This document shows, in pieces, positions 48,612-61,100 of a stretch of 64,000 nucleotides of DNA. The number at the start of each line of letters is the position of its first letter. The first letter of the stretch is position 1. This stretch comes from Neoscytalidium dimidiatum (taxonomy: Eukaryota; Ascomycota; Dothideomycetes; Botryosphaeriales; Botryosphaeriaceae). Position numbers and translations under genes: made by a program. Under the pieces are notes generated by a model. That model saw only the letters and a list, made by a program, of their open reading frames with translations, ran no database searches and was not told the origin of the DNA. Where the stretch lies: the NCBI GenBank assembly GCA_037367355.1, contig CM074698.1, positions 62,001 through 126,000 of the forward strand. Direction: 5' to 3'.

Positions 48612-48994
48612 TATTACGCCGGGACTCTTTCTAGAGAAGTTAAGGCGCGTCGTTAGGTAGCTTAGGCTTTCTAGAGGCCGATATAATAGTAGATAGGGGA
48701 GGTTCGTATAATAGTAGGATAGGAATTAATTAATAAGTTAACTATGGAAGTTCTATCTACTATAAACGAGTATACTCTATATACTATAGAAGATAGTAGA
48801 TATAACCGCTAGCTATAACCGCGGTAGTTCTAATAGTTAGGTTAAGTAGTTAGGCCTTAGTATTATAACCGCGGTATTATTACTAAGTTATTAAAGTAGC
48901 TACGGGCGTCTTATATCTTAGCTATATTATATTAGTAGGTCTAATTTCCTCTAGCTTAGTACTTCCTCTCCTTCCTTCTTACTACGTCGTAATA
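48612..48994 (-). repeat. element B1 left (3') LTR
   Basis: 383 bp from TATTACGCCGGGAC to CGTAATA (TG..CA ends before RIP). The first 145 bp match the LTRs at 53,199 and 63,914; the remainder differs from that of B2. Confidence 0.75.
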
Positions 48995-49019
48995 CTATCC
49001 CCCTTCTAGATAGCTTTCG

Positions 49020-49925
49020 GCCTAAAAGCTTTTATAAGGTAGTCTTTCTACTATTTCCTTTATTTTCTTAGTCGCGTACGATATCGTTAGCGCGGACCCT
49101 TTGCCGTCGTAATTAAGCTTAACGTATTTAATCTTAGGGGCGCCTTACTAATATTCTCTATAGACGCTATATAAAGCGTAGAGAGTCGAGTTATATTCTT
49201 ATAGATTTTTATTTAGCGTATACTTATTATACCTTAGTAGGTCGTACTTTCTACGACGTAATAGCGAGTTCTCTAGATACTAAATATAAGTTATTTCTAT
49301 AACGTCTTAACGGGTTATTAACTAGTCTCCTAGTTCGTTATCTAGATAGAGCTTGTAAGAACTTACTTCGCCGCCTTAAAGCGGCTAAAGGTTAGATAGC
49401 TACTAAAGAGGCTAAGGCTAACGCTACTATAGAGGCTACTAATTAGGCTACCGAGACTACGGCTACGGCGGCGTATAAGACGTAGACGGCCGCTTATCGT
49501 TTTTAAAACGTCTAGCGAAAAAAGCGTTAATTACGTCGGTTATTACGCTATATAAAGCGTCGGAATACTTCTTTATTTACCTAGGAAATAGCTATTTTAG
49601 AAGAGGAGGAACGATTAGAGCGGGAGACTACGGCTTAAGAGAGGCGGAAGCCTTAGAATATTCCCGCGGGTTTAGATAATAAGACTAGCTTATTACGTTA
49701 GTCTACCGAGTCTTCGGGCAGTAGGCGCGTACTCGAGTACGATAGCGTGTCTAAGAAGTCTCTTAATTATTATCGAGTAGCCTTAACCCCGCCTACTAGA
49801 TTCGTATCGTAGAAAGATACTCTAAGTTTAGGCGGTTAGGATTTCGTCGGTAATATTCCTAGATAAGTTCCTCGTAGTTAAGATAAGAGATTAGTTCCTA
49901 TAAGGGTTTCTATAAGTTCCTAACG
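49020..49925 (+). pseudogene. antisense accessory ORF of element B1
   Basis: Plus-strand frame opposite to gag-pol, with TAG or TAA as the only stops. Excerpts (stops as *) are YYTLVGRTFYDVIASSLDTK, RYLDRACKNLLRRLKAAKG*, ATKEAKANATIEATN*ATET, ILEEEERLERETTA*ERRKP and VLEYDSVSKKSLNYYRVAL. The C-terminus reads GG*DFVGNIPR*VPRS*DKR then LVPIRV. The middle is rich in Ala, Glu, Lys and Arg with coiled-coil spacing. Start not determined. Confidence 0.65.
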
Positions 49926-52900
49926 GGATCTACTTCTTCCTATTTAATAAAATACTTAAATTAACCGTCGATCTAATCTCTATCTAGGATTTTCTCTACG
50001 TTCTATTCTTTATCTACGTTATCGGGGTATATTTTAAGTTCTAGGTTAGGTTCGGCGTTATTATACGCGGGTTTAAGTAACGAGATATAGAAAACTAGGT
50101 ATATTTCTACTTATTCTAGTAATTTAAGTTTAAAGGAAATAGATAAAAGTTTTTTCTTAATTTAGTAGGGTCCGATTTTCTTATAGTCTAATTTATCGTT
50201 CGATTATATTATTTTAATATTTTTTCTAAGGAGCTAGACTTTATCCCCCTCCTTTAGAAGCGGCGACGCCTAGCGCCGTCTATCGTAGTATATAGCTATT
50301 TAGTATACGATAAATTTAATATCTTAGGCTAGTTCTTAATATAGCTTACGTAACTAGTCTACTCTAAGTATAGCTTTTTAGATAAGTACTTCGTAGATCT
50401 AAAGTTCTTCGAAGGCGGTAAAGTCGAATCTATAGTTAGCGTAGAAAGGCGTAGTTTATATAGCTTCTATTAATATACTATTATACGCGTATTAGGCTAG
50501 TAGTAGGAGTTCGACCTAGTTATTTTACCTATAATTTAGATAGAATCTTAAGTACTATTCTAGCGTTTAATTAGTTCGTTCTATTTATCTATCGGTTTAC
50601 GGGTATACCGTTATTAATATTTTATATTTAGTTTCTAACTTATAGACTAAGGTTTACTAGAACTTAGCTCTAAATTGTAGATCTTAGTTCGTAATTAGTT
50701 TCTTAGGTATCCCGTAGTAGGCGAAGATATATCTAAGAAAGAGGTAGGCGTAGCCTTCTATTCTAATTTTTTTATTATAAGAGATAAAGTATACCTATTT
50801 TATTAAACGGTCGATAATAACTAAAATAGCGTTATATTACGCTTTAGTTATAGAGTCTATTAAATTTAGTAGGTCGATAATAAAATCTATTATAACCGAT
50901 TTCTAGGGTTTAGTTAGTATTATAATAAGCTATAGTTATCTATATAGTATATATCGTACTATCTTATTTTTTACGTATTCGTTATATTTCTAGATAACTT
51001 TCTCTACTACTTTCCTTATTTAGGGAAAGTAGAAGTATCTTATAAGCCGTTTTAAGGTTCTTATTATTCTTAGATATTTGTAAACTACGAACTCGTAGTA
51101 TTTCTTTATTAGCCGTTTACGTAGAGGTATAGATACGTAGATTTTTCCGCGAAATAGTATATTACCTCTATAGTCTTAGACTAGATCGGAGTCGTTATAT
51201 TTAGGGGTGTCTATTCGTTAAAGTAGTTCTTAGAATAGCGGATTATTATTATATTTTCCTTAGATAATTTATTTCTAAGTAGCGGTATTATCTTCTTTCT
51301 CGTCTACTATCTCTTTCGTAGTTTCTCTAAATATTAGTATAGGTTTCTCGTTCTACGGTTTCTCTTCGTTCTTCGGCTCCTACTCTAGTATTAGATTTTA
51401 TAGGGGTTCGTCGTCGTCGATAGGGCTCTCTAGCCTTATAATAGGTACTAGTATTTATTCTTTCTAGAGTACGTCGGATTCTTTAATAATTCGAGGGCGG
51501 TTAGGGCCTAACGTACCGTCGTTATTTTATCGTAGTACTACTAGTAATAGTTCTAGCTTTCCTTCTATATAGTCGGCTCTACGGCTAAGTACGTCGGCCT
51601 TACTATTTTTACTTCTCTTACGGTAGTAGATCTTAAAGTAGAAGGGAGTAAGTTATTCTATCTATTATATTTATCTTCTATTTAATATCTTAGTAGTTAT
51701 AAAGTATCCTAGGTTTTTATAATCCGAGTATACTATAATTTCGTAGTTAGCTCTCTTAAGGTAGTATCGCTATTTCTTAAACGCTATAATAATCGTAAGT
51801 AGTTCTTTATCGTATATCTCGTAATTAAGCTCTACGGGTAATATTTTACGAGAGTAATATGCGATAGAGTATAATCTTCCCTTATCGTCTAGCTAGCTAA
51901 GGATAGCGCTAATAGTATAGTCGGATATATTAGTTTTAAGATAGAGTAGTCTATTAGAGTCGAATATAAAGAGTACCGGCGCTTCTATAAAGGCCCTTTT
52001 AAGTTAATTAAACGCCTCTTATTAGAGTACTTCCTAGGTAAAAGAGGTATTTTTTCGGGTAAGTCGAATTAGGGGTTCGGCTACGTATAAGTATCGTTTA
52101 ATAAATCGTCGGTAGAAGTTAATAAACCCTAAAAAGACTTATACTTTCTTAACGTTTTTTAGTTCTAGCTACTTTAGGATATCTTCTATCTTTTTTAGGT
52201 CTATAACTACTTTTCCTAGTTCGATAATAAAGCCTAGAAATTCTACTCTTTAGGTATAGAAGGTATATTTTTCTAGTTTAACGGAGAGGTTATATTCGAG
52301 TAGTTTCTAAAGAACTTTAGATATATATTCCTTATATTCCTTAAGGGTTTCTAAGTATATTAGGATATCGTCGAGGTAGGCTATATAGAATCGGTCTAGA
52401 TATTCTCGTAGAACGTAGTTAATAAGAGCTTAGAATATAGTAAAAGCGTTAGTAAGTTTAAAAGATATTACTAAGTACTCGTATAAACCGTATCAAGTTC
52501 TAAATACGGTTTTCTATTTATATTCTTTCTTAATTTAGATAAGGTAGTACCTATCCCGTAGGTCTAACTTAGAAAAGAATTATACCCCGGAGAGACGATC
52601 TCTTAGTTTATCGATACGAGGTAGAGGATAGCGATCTTTAATAGTAATATTATTTAGGGATCTATAATCTATATAGAGGCGTAACTTACCTCCGAGCTTT
52701 AGTATAAAGAGAACGGGGAATTCTACTAAGGATTAAGAGGGTCGAATATATTTCTTCTTTAGTAGTAAGTCTAAGTATTTCCTTATTACTTATAACTTCT
52801 TTTTCGATATTAGATATAGAGGTCTAAATCGGGGTTTAGTACCTAGTTTTAAGTTAATCTCGTAGTTCTATAGTTTATATTCTAGTAGTACGTCTTTAAT

Positions 52901-53198
52901 TCTTTCTCTAAAAATTTCTTTAAACCGGTAGTATTCCTTAGAAACGCTATTAAGATACTATTCGTATATTCTAGTAGGGTTATCTCCTTCTATAAGTATC
53001 GAATAGTCTAGTTTTTCTCGTCTAGTAGTACTAATCTATCGGGTTCTTTCTTTATTTATAGTAGTAGGGCGATACTATATTATTCTAATTACTTACTTCT
53101 TCTTTTAGATTCTTTCTAGCGTAGCTTTTAAAATTAGACTTATATAGATAATTAGTTTAGCTATAGTACGTAGTTTCTATTCTAGTTTCTAGTTTTGT
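49926..53198 (-). pseudogene. element B1 pol
   Basis: Integrase, RNase H and RT on the minus strand, colinear with B2 pol. [13 protein letters not shown] is intact; stops are RIP-type. Confidence 0.75.
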
Positions 53199-53582
53199 TA
53201 TTACGCCGGAACTCTTTTTAGGGGAGTCGAGGCGCGTTATTAGGCAGCTTAGGCTTTCTAGGGGCCGGTATAGTAGTAGGTAGGGGAGGTTCGTATAATA
53301 ATAGGGTAGGAATTAATTAATAAGTTAACTACGAGGGTTCTAACTATAGTAAATAAGCGTAGTCTATATATATTAAGTAATTAGTACGATTAGTAGTAAT
53401 CTATAGTATTAATCTACTAATTAGTACTAATTAGTAGTTCGAGCTTATAGAGCGAGTATATAGTAGTCTAGTATATTAATATCGGTAGGTATTCTACCGA
53501 GTTAAGCCTCAAGCTAGTTACGTAGGCGGTAAGTAGTCGTAGAGTTTCGTTATCCGCCTTTCCGGGCGACTATATCGTAATA
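53199..53582 (-). repeat. element B2 left (3') LTR
   Basis: 384 bp, TATTACG to CGTAATA, followed by the polypurine tract (minus strand AGAGAGGGGATAG). Confidence 0.75.
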
Positions 53583-53639
53583 CTATCCCCTCTCTAGGTA
53601 ACCTTCGGCCCGAAGATCGAGTATATAAAAGTAGTTAAG

Positions 53640-54372
53640 CCCCCCTTTTAGGTTCCCTTAAGATTATTTCCTACCGTTATATCTAGTTCCGCTCGTCGAT
53701 ACGTACTTCTCGCCCGTATCCTTCGTAACGGTACTAATGCTCCTAGACGTTACTCTTTTTATATAGAGAGACCTTATCTTCGTTATCTTATATTACCGGA
53801 TTCTAAGAGGTATTACGAGTATACTAAGCGAGGCTATCTTTATTTCTTTTCTTCTAATATAGCTTCTCCTACTAAGTTTCGTCGTATAGATTAATAACGA
53901 GACCGAATACGGGCTTAAATTAAGTAGACCTAGCGCGAGATCGAAAGGGATAAGACTAAGATTTAGCGGTTATAAGAGGAGGCTTAACGTTTAATTCGTC
54001 GTACCGCTACTTCTCGGTCTAAGGTAATCCGCTTATTACGGATACTTTCCTTCCTAGATTTCCGGAGTTAGAAGTTATTTAAGCGGGAGTTAGCGGCTAT
54101 TAAGGCTAAGAAGGCGTAGAAGGCGTAGACGGCTTAGGAGTTCTTATTATCTAGTTTAGGCGGTAGTAACGTAGCGGGTTCTGACGGGCTAATTCCTTAA
54201 GAGGCGCCGGTAGATTAGTTTTAGATATTCTTATCGCCCCCTCTCGGTTTCGTGTTATAGGAGGATATTCTAGGCTTAGGCGGTTAGGGTTTTATCGGTA
54301 GTATTTAGGGATAAGTTCCTCGTAGTTAAGGTAAGAAATTAGTTCCTATAAGAGTTCCTAAGGGTTTCTAGC
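53640..54372 (+). pseudogene. antisense accessory ORF of element B2
   Basis: Plus-strand frame opposite to gag-pol. Excerpts (stops as *) are RRYVLLARILRNGTNAPRRY, SFYIERPYLRYLILPDSKRY, YEYTKRGYLYFFSSNIASPT, REIERDKTKI*RL*EEA*RL, RTATSRSKVIRLLRILSFLD and KRELAAIKAKKA. The C-terminus GG*GFIGSI*G*VPRS*GKK then LVPIRV matches that of B1. The N-terminal half is free of stops for over 80 codons, and all later stops are TAG or TAA. Charged coiled-coil region in the middle. Confidence 0.65.
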
Positions 54373-57300
54373 GGAATCCGTTCCTTTCTATTTAACAAGG
54401 TACTTAAATTAACCGTCGATCTAGTCTCTATCTATAATTTTCTCTATATTCTATTCTTTATCGACGTTATTAGGGTGTATTTTAAGTTCTAGGTTAGATT
54501 CGGCGTTACTATATACGGGTTCGAGTAAAGAAATATAGAAAACTAGGTATATACCTACTTATTCTAGTAATTTAAGTTTAAAGGAAATAGGTGAAAGTTT
54601 TTTCTTAATTTAGTAGGGTCCGATTTTCTTATAGTCTAATTTATCGTTCGATCGTATTATTTTAATATTTTTTCTAAGGAGCTAGACTTTATCTCCCTCT
54701 TTTAGGGGCGGCGACGTCTAGCGCCGTCTATCGTAGTATATAGCTATTTAGTATACGGTAAATTTAATATCTTGAGCTAGTTTCTAGTATAGTTCGCGTA
54801 GCTAGTTTACCTTAAGTATAGCTTTTTAGGCGAGTACTTCGTAGATCTAGGGTTCTTCGAAGGCGGTAGGATCGAATCCGTAGTTAGCGTAGAAGAGCGT
54901 AGTTTATATAGCTTCTATTAATATACTATTATACGCGTATTAGGCTAATAGTAGAAGTTCGACTTAGTTATTTTACCTATAGTTTAGATAGAATTTTAAG
55001 TACTATTCTAGCGTTTAGTTAGTTCGTTCCGTTTATCTATCGGTTTACGGGTATACCGTTATTAATATCTTATATTTAGTTTCTAACTTATAGACTAGGG
55101 TTTGCTAGAACTTAGCTTTAAATCGCGGGTCTCGGTCTATAATTAGCTTCTTAGGCATCCCGTAGTAGGCGAAGATATATTTAAGGAAGAGGTAGGCGTA
55201 GCCTTCCGCTCCGATTTTTTTATTATAAGGGATAAAGTATGCCTATTTTATTAGACGATCGATAATAACTAGAATAGCGTTATATCGTACTTTAGTTACG
55301 GAGTCTACTAAAATTAGTAGGTCGGTAATAAAGTCTATTATAACTAATTTCTAGGGTTTAATTAGTATTATAATAAGCTATAGTTATCTGTATAGTATAT
55401 ACTTTACTATCTTATTCTTTACGTATTCGTTATATTCCTAGATAACTTTCTCTACTATTTTCCTTATTCGGGGGAAGTAGAAGTATCTTATAAGCCGTTC
55501 TAGAGTTCTTATTATTCTTAGGTATCCGTAAACTACGGACTTATAGTATTTCTTTATTAGCCGTTTACGTAGAGGTATAGATACGTAGATTTTTCCGCGG
55601 AATAGTATATTACCTCTATAGTCTTAGACTAGGTTAAGGTCGTTATACTTAGGAGTGTTTATTCGTTAGAGTAGTTCTTAGGATAGCGGATTATTATTAT
55701 ATTTTCCTTAGATAATTTATTTCTAAGTAGCGGTATCGTCTTCTTTCTCGTTTACTACTTCTTTCGTAGTTTCTTTAGGTGTTAGTATAGGTTTCTTATT
55801 CTATAGTTCTTCCTCGTTCTTAAGCTCCTATTTAGGTGTTAGGCCTCTTAGAGGCTCGTCGTTATTAATAGGGTTTTCTAGTCTTATAATAGGTGCTAGT
55901 ATCCGTTCCTTCTAGGGTAGGTTAGATTCTTTAATAATTTAGGGGCGGTTAGGGTCTAACGTACCGTCGTCGTTTTATCGTAGTATCGCTAGTAATAGTT
56001 CCGGTTTTCCTTCTATATAGTCGGCTCTATAGCTAAGCGCGTCGACCTTACTATTTTCTTTTCCCTTATAATAGTGGATCTTAAAGTAGAAGAGAGCTAG
56101 TTATTTTATCTATCGTACTTATTTTCTATTTAGTATCTTAGTAGTTATAAAGTATTCTAGGTTCTTATAATCTAAGTATACCGTAATTTCGTAGTTAGCT
56201 CCCTTAAGATAGTATCGCTATTCTTTAAACGCTATAACGATTATAAGTAGTTCTTTATTATATATCTCGTAATTAAGCTCGGCGGGTAATATTTTACGAG
56301 AGTAGTACGTAATAGGGTGTAATCTTCTCTCGTCGTCTAGCTAGCTAAGGGTAGCGCTAATAGTATAGTCGAATACGTTAGTTTTAAGGTAGAGTGGCTT
56401 ATTAGGATCGAATATAAGAAGTACCGGCGCTTCTACAAAGGCCCTTTTAAGTTAATTAAATACCTCTTATTAGGGTGCTTTCTAGGTAAAAGAGGTATCC
56501 TTTCGGGTAAGTCGGATTAGGGGTTCGGCTACGTATAAGTATCGTTTAATAAATCGTCGGTAGAAGTTAGTAAACCCTAAAAAGGCTTATACTTCTTTAA
56601 CGTTCTTTAGTTCTAGCTACTTTAGGATATCTTCTACCTTTTTTAGGTCTATAACTACTTTTCCTAGTTCGATAATAAAGCCTAGGAATTCTACCTTTTA
56701 GGCGTAGAAGGTATATTTTTCTAGTTTAACGGAGAGGTTATATTCGAGTAGTTTCTAAAGAACTTTAGATATATATTCCTTATATTCTTCGAGGGTTTCT
56801 AAGTATATTAGGATGTCGTCGAGGTAGGCTATATAGAATCGGTCTAGATATTCTCGTAGGATGTAGTTAACGAGGGCTTAGAATATAGTAGGAGCGTTAG
56901 TAAGTCTAAAAGGCATTACTAAGTACTCGTATAAACCGTATCGAGTTCTAAATACGGTTTTCTATTTATATTCTTTCTTAATTCGAATAAGATAGTATCT
57001 ATCCCGTAGGTCTAACTTAGTAAAGAATCGTACTCCGAAGAGGCGATCCCTTAGTTCGTCGATACGGGATAGAGGGTAGCGGTCTTTAATAGTTATATCG
57101 TTTAGGAATCTATAATCTATATAGAGGCGTAACTTATCTCTAGGCTTTAGTACGAAGAGGACGGGGAATCCTACTAAGAATTAAGAGGGTCGGATATATT
57201 CTTTCTTTAGTAATAAGTTTAAGTGTTCCCTTATTACTTATAACTTCTTTTCCGATATTAGATATAAGGGTCTAAATTGGGGTTCGGTACCTAGTTTTAA

Positions 57301-58098
57301 GTTAATCTCGTAGTTCTATAGTCTGTATTCCGGTAGTACGTCTTTAATCTTTTCTCTAAAAATCTTCTTAAACCGGTAGTATTCCTTAGAAACGCTATTA
57401 AGGTATTATTCGTATATTCTAGTAGGGTTATCTCCTCCTACGGGTATCAGATAGTCTAGTTTTTCTCGTCTAGTAGTATTAATCTATCGGGTTCTTTCTT
57501 TATTTATAGTAGTAGAGCGATACTATATTATTCCGATTATCTACTTCTTCTTTTAGGTCCTTTCTAGCGTAGCTTTTAAAATTAGGCTTACGTAGGTAAT
57601 CGGTTCGGCTATAGTGCGTAGTTTCTATTTTAGTTCTTAGTTTCGTTCTCTAGACTTAAGGGTAATTCCTCTATTATTCTAATTGTATTATATTTTCTAT
57701 TTCTTTTACTAAGGAATGCCGAGAATAATATTATACTTAGGAATCTTAGTAACGTCTAGATAGATACGTTCTCTATAGTTTTTATATTCGAGGGTTAGTT
57801 TTAGAGTTTCGATAATTATCTTTCTATCTCTAAAGAAGCTAGGGGATCTATTAATAGTTCTTAGCTAATATAGTTAGTCCTTTTCTCTAGGTTTTAGGTT
57901 GGCTTTTTCTACGAATCGGTTTAAGACGTAGTTCCCTTACGATACGAAGTTAATAAGGGTAAGCGCTTAGCGTCTATTAATTTTTATTACGATAACCTAG
58001 TAGTTCTCGTATTCTACGAAATCTTCTTCGCCTTCTAGTAGGTATCCTATAGTTTTTCCGGTCGATATTACTATAGTCCTATAGAGTAGGGGCCTCGC
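54373..58098 (-). pseudogene. element B2 pol and protease
   Basis: Chromodomain near 54,400-54,470, then integrase, RNase H, RT with [16 protein letters not shown] and protease (NRFVEKANLKP, TLEYKNYRERIYLDVTKIP, NIILGIP). Confidence 0.78.
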
Positions 58099-58100
58099 CT
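58087..58100. repeat. imperfect target-site duplication of the LINE, left copy (right copy 62,612-62,624)
   Basis: TAGGGGCCTCGCCT on the left and TAGGGCCTTGCCT on the right flank the LINE. They differ by one base in a G run and one C/T transition, consistent with RIP after insertion. Confidence 0.55.
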
Positions 58101-58123
58101 ATTTATTTATTTATTTATTTATT
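58101..58123 (-). repeat. LINE 3' simple-repeat tail (AAAT)n
   Basis: Five to six TTTA units on the plus strand mark the 3' terminus of the minus-strand LINE. Confidence 0.8.
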
Positions 58124-61100
58124 CGTTTAACGTCCTTATATAAGCTAAGCTTATAAAAGACGGCTAGTCTACTAACGTATCTAGTCCGGTATTTCGACCG
58201 GGGTTTTTATTCGAGTTTTTCTTCGGGAAGGAGTCTAGAAATAGTAGGGGCTAAGCCGGTGCTTTTTTTTAGGAAGAAATAGGAAAGTAAGTATAGAGAT
58301 AAGAAGAGGTAGAAGATAAAAGAAAAATAAGAGAGAGTAACTTCTTTTTTAAGGAGAGACTAAAGTTAGTTTTTCGAAAGTACGTATTTAGACTTCCGTC
58401 GAAGTAAGTTCTAATAGCTATTTTCGGGTAGCTATTTTAGTTGTCGATAGAAAGCTTAGAAGAGCTTTCCGTCTTTCTTCGGTATTAAAAACGAGGTCTA
58501 AGGAGGGATTTTTTGTTTCTAGACTAGTATATATATCTTCTCTTTCGAGTCGATACTTTTTACAGTCTAGAATTAGGTGCCGAGGGGTTTATTTAGCCGT
58601 ATTATTACACGGGTAGTAATTAGAGGGGTTTAGTCTAAAGCGGTTTAAATAGGACTTAAAGTAGCCGTGTCCTATTTTAAGCTGGTAAAACGCGGAGCTA
58701 GTTTCTCTCTCCGTAGAGAGATCTATTAACTTTCGTTTTATTTTCCAGTTAAACCGCCTTAGATAAGACTCTTTAGAGGCTATTTCCGCTTGCTTATTCG
58801 CTGTTTTTTGCTACGAATTAATAAAATCTGCTTGCGTTAGCACTCGAAAGAATGCGTAGCTAGTCGATTTGTTATTCGGGTTTATTTTATAGGCGTATTT
58901 AGCTAGGAAATCTGCTTCTTCGTTGCCGCATATATTAAAATAGCCGGGGACCCATTCTAATTAAACTGAATTTCCTTTTAGGATAAGCGTTTTAGCTGCG
59001 TTTAAAGCTCGTATTTACGCTAGTTGTCCTAGATTTCCGGATAGTGTTTTTAGACGGTAGAGCGCGGCCTAGTTATCCGCGTAGACTCTAATATCTTTAT
59101 CGGTATATCCGTTTTTAACTGCGAGTTCGAGGGCTCTCGTAAGAGCCTCTAGTTCGCCGTTATAAACTAGGTTATTATCCCCGATATTTCCTACTATAAT
59201 AGTAGTTTCGTCTTTAAAGGTAGGATCGTTTCTATCTATAAAAACTGCTAGTCTAATTCCGGTTTTATTCGGAATCGAACTCGCATCCGTATAGATAGAT
59301 ATTAGGTTATCTGGGGGGTTTTCGAGTTCGTTTAGGTGTTTCTTAGCTTGTTCTTCTTTCGAGAGTTTAGAGACTTTAACCGAGTAGGGGGTAGATAGCC
59401 CCTAAGGTGGAAAGTAGAAAGGATTAATTGTTTCGAGGTTATATAGCTTATCTTTTAGAAAGTCTCTAATTTTTTAAACGAGCTTACTTTCGTATTCGTT
59501 CTCTCTTTCTAGAAGGCTTCGAATTAGGTGTTTTCGGTCTAATTTAAGACTTCGTAGGGCGTAGAATCGGAGGTTGTTTTCTAAGCGAATTTCCGAGGGT
59601 GGGATTGCGGCTTCTATTTCGAGGGGAGTAATTAGAGCGGTTTTAAAAACGCCTAGTATTTTCCGTAGAGCTAGATTCTAGAGTATCGTAGCTTTTCGTT
59701 TAAAATTCGCTTGGTTATTCTAGTATAAAACGGAGCCGTAGTCGGAGACGGAGGTAACGTAGGCTAAGTATAACTACCGTACCGCGTTAGGTTTTAGTCC
59801 GTTTTCGATATTAGCTAGTCGGTTTATCCTCGAAAGGCTCGAACGAGCTTAGCTTATTCTAATATCGACGTGTTCCTTAAAATTAAGGAGTGGGTCTAAG
59901 AAAACTTCTAGATATCGGACTAGATTCTTAGGTTTTATAACTAAACCCGTAGGTAGTTTTAAAGTAGAATCTCTTGCCGTTTTTTCTTTAGAAAAGTGCA
60001 TTAATTCGGTTTTTTCGAGGTCGAATTATATAGCATTTTCCGCGCCTAGTTTATAGAGTCTTTCTATTTCTTTTTCTAGTATCTTAATATTCTTTTTCTA
60101 GCTTTTCGAGCTTACTATTAAAGAGATATTATCGACGTAGGATAGATAGCTAGCGGAGTTCGTTTAGAATAGATCTCGGATATAAATTAGAAATAATATC
60201 GGCGAAATAGGGCTTTCTTACGGTATACCCGTTTCTACGTTACTAAACTCTTCTATATTTCCGTCGAAACTAAGGCGTAGTTGTCGGGAATTTAAGAAAG
60301 TTCTAATCTACGCGAGTAGATTAGTTAGGAGCTTTAACTTTCTTAGAATTCCTAGGAGTTGTTCTTGCGCGACGTGGTCGTAAGCGCCGCGTACGTCTAG
60401 AAATAGCGTAGATGTTTTTAGCTTTGCCTTTCGGTTTTCCTCTACTAAATTCGTTAGAATAAAGTAGGCGTCTATAGCGGATTTTTTTAGTCTTTCCTCT
60501 ATTTGTGTAGGGTGGATTAGGTTTGTCGTTTCCGCTAGAAAACCGAGGCGTTTAGCTATTACTCGTTCGAGTACTTTTCCTAGGCAATTTAATAAAGAAA
60601 TAACCCTATAAGTCTTAGGATTTACGGGATCCGGCTTATTAGGTTTCTTTAAAATTGCCCCCGTTGCTTGTCTCTAGCACTTTAGATAGTAGCCGTATTT
60701 AAAGAGGTTCGAATAGATAAAATAGAAGGCTTTCGGGGATGCGTTATAGGCCTAAATTATAATTTATTAAGATAATAAGTCCGGCTCGGGCGTAGTTCCT
60801 TTTATTAGGTTCGAACACGTTCGTTCGAGCTCTTTTTTATCTAGAATTGGCCATTCCCAGCTTAGATCCGGCTGGTAATTTATCTAATTATTTTCGATTC
60901 GTGCGTTAGAAGGGGATGGAAATAACGTTTCTTTTAGCGCGGAGCTTTTTCCCTTCCAGCTATCTTGTAGTAGGCCGTTTTTAGCCCGAATCGGTGGGAT
61001 TCGTTCTATTAGACGGTGTTTTGTATAGGCCATTACTTTAAAGATAGTTTCGGGGGTATTTTTACTTAGAAACGAATTCTAGTGGTCCCGTTTAGCTTTA

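Larger units (their letters stand above)
48612..53198 (-). mobile_element. element B1: chromovirus lacking its gag side
   Basis: LTR at 48,612-48,994, polypurine tract on the minus strand (AGAAGGGGGATAG) at about 48,994-49,006, then the antisense ORF, chromodomain (YFIKWEE-like, near 49,930-49,985), integrase, RNase H and RT with intact YLDD (52,360-52,390). The sequence parallels B2 to about 53,190, where B2 continues into protease but B1 meets a LTR. Either B2 inserted here into B1, with the rest of B1 beyond the window, or B1 is deleted. Confidence 0.8.
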
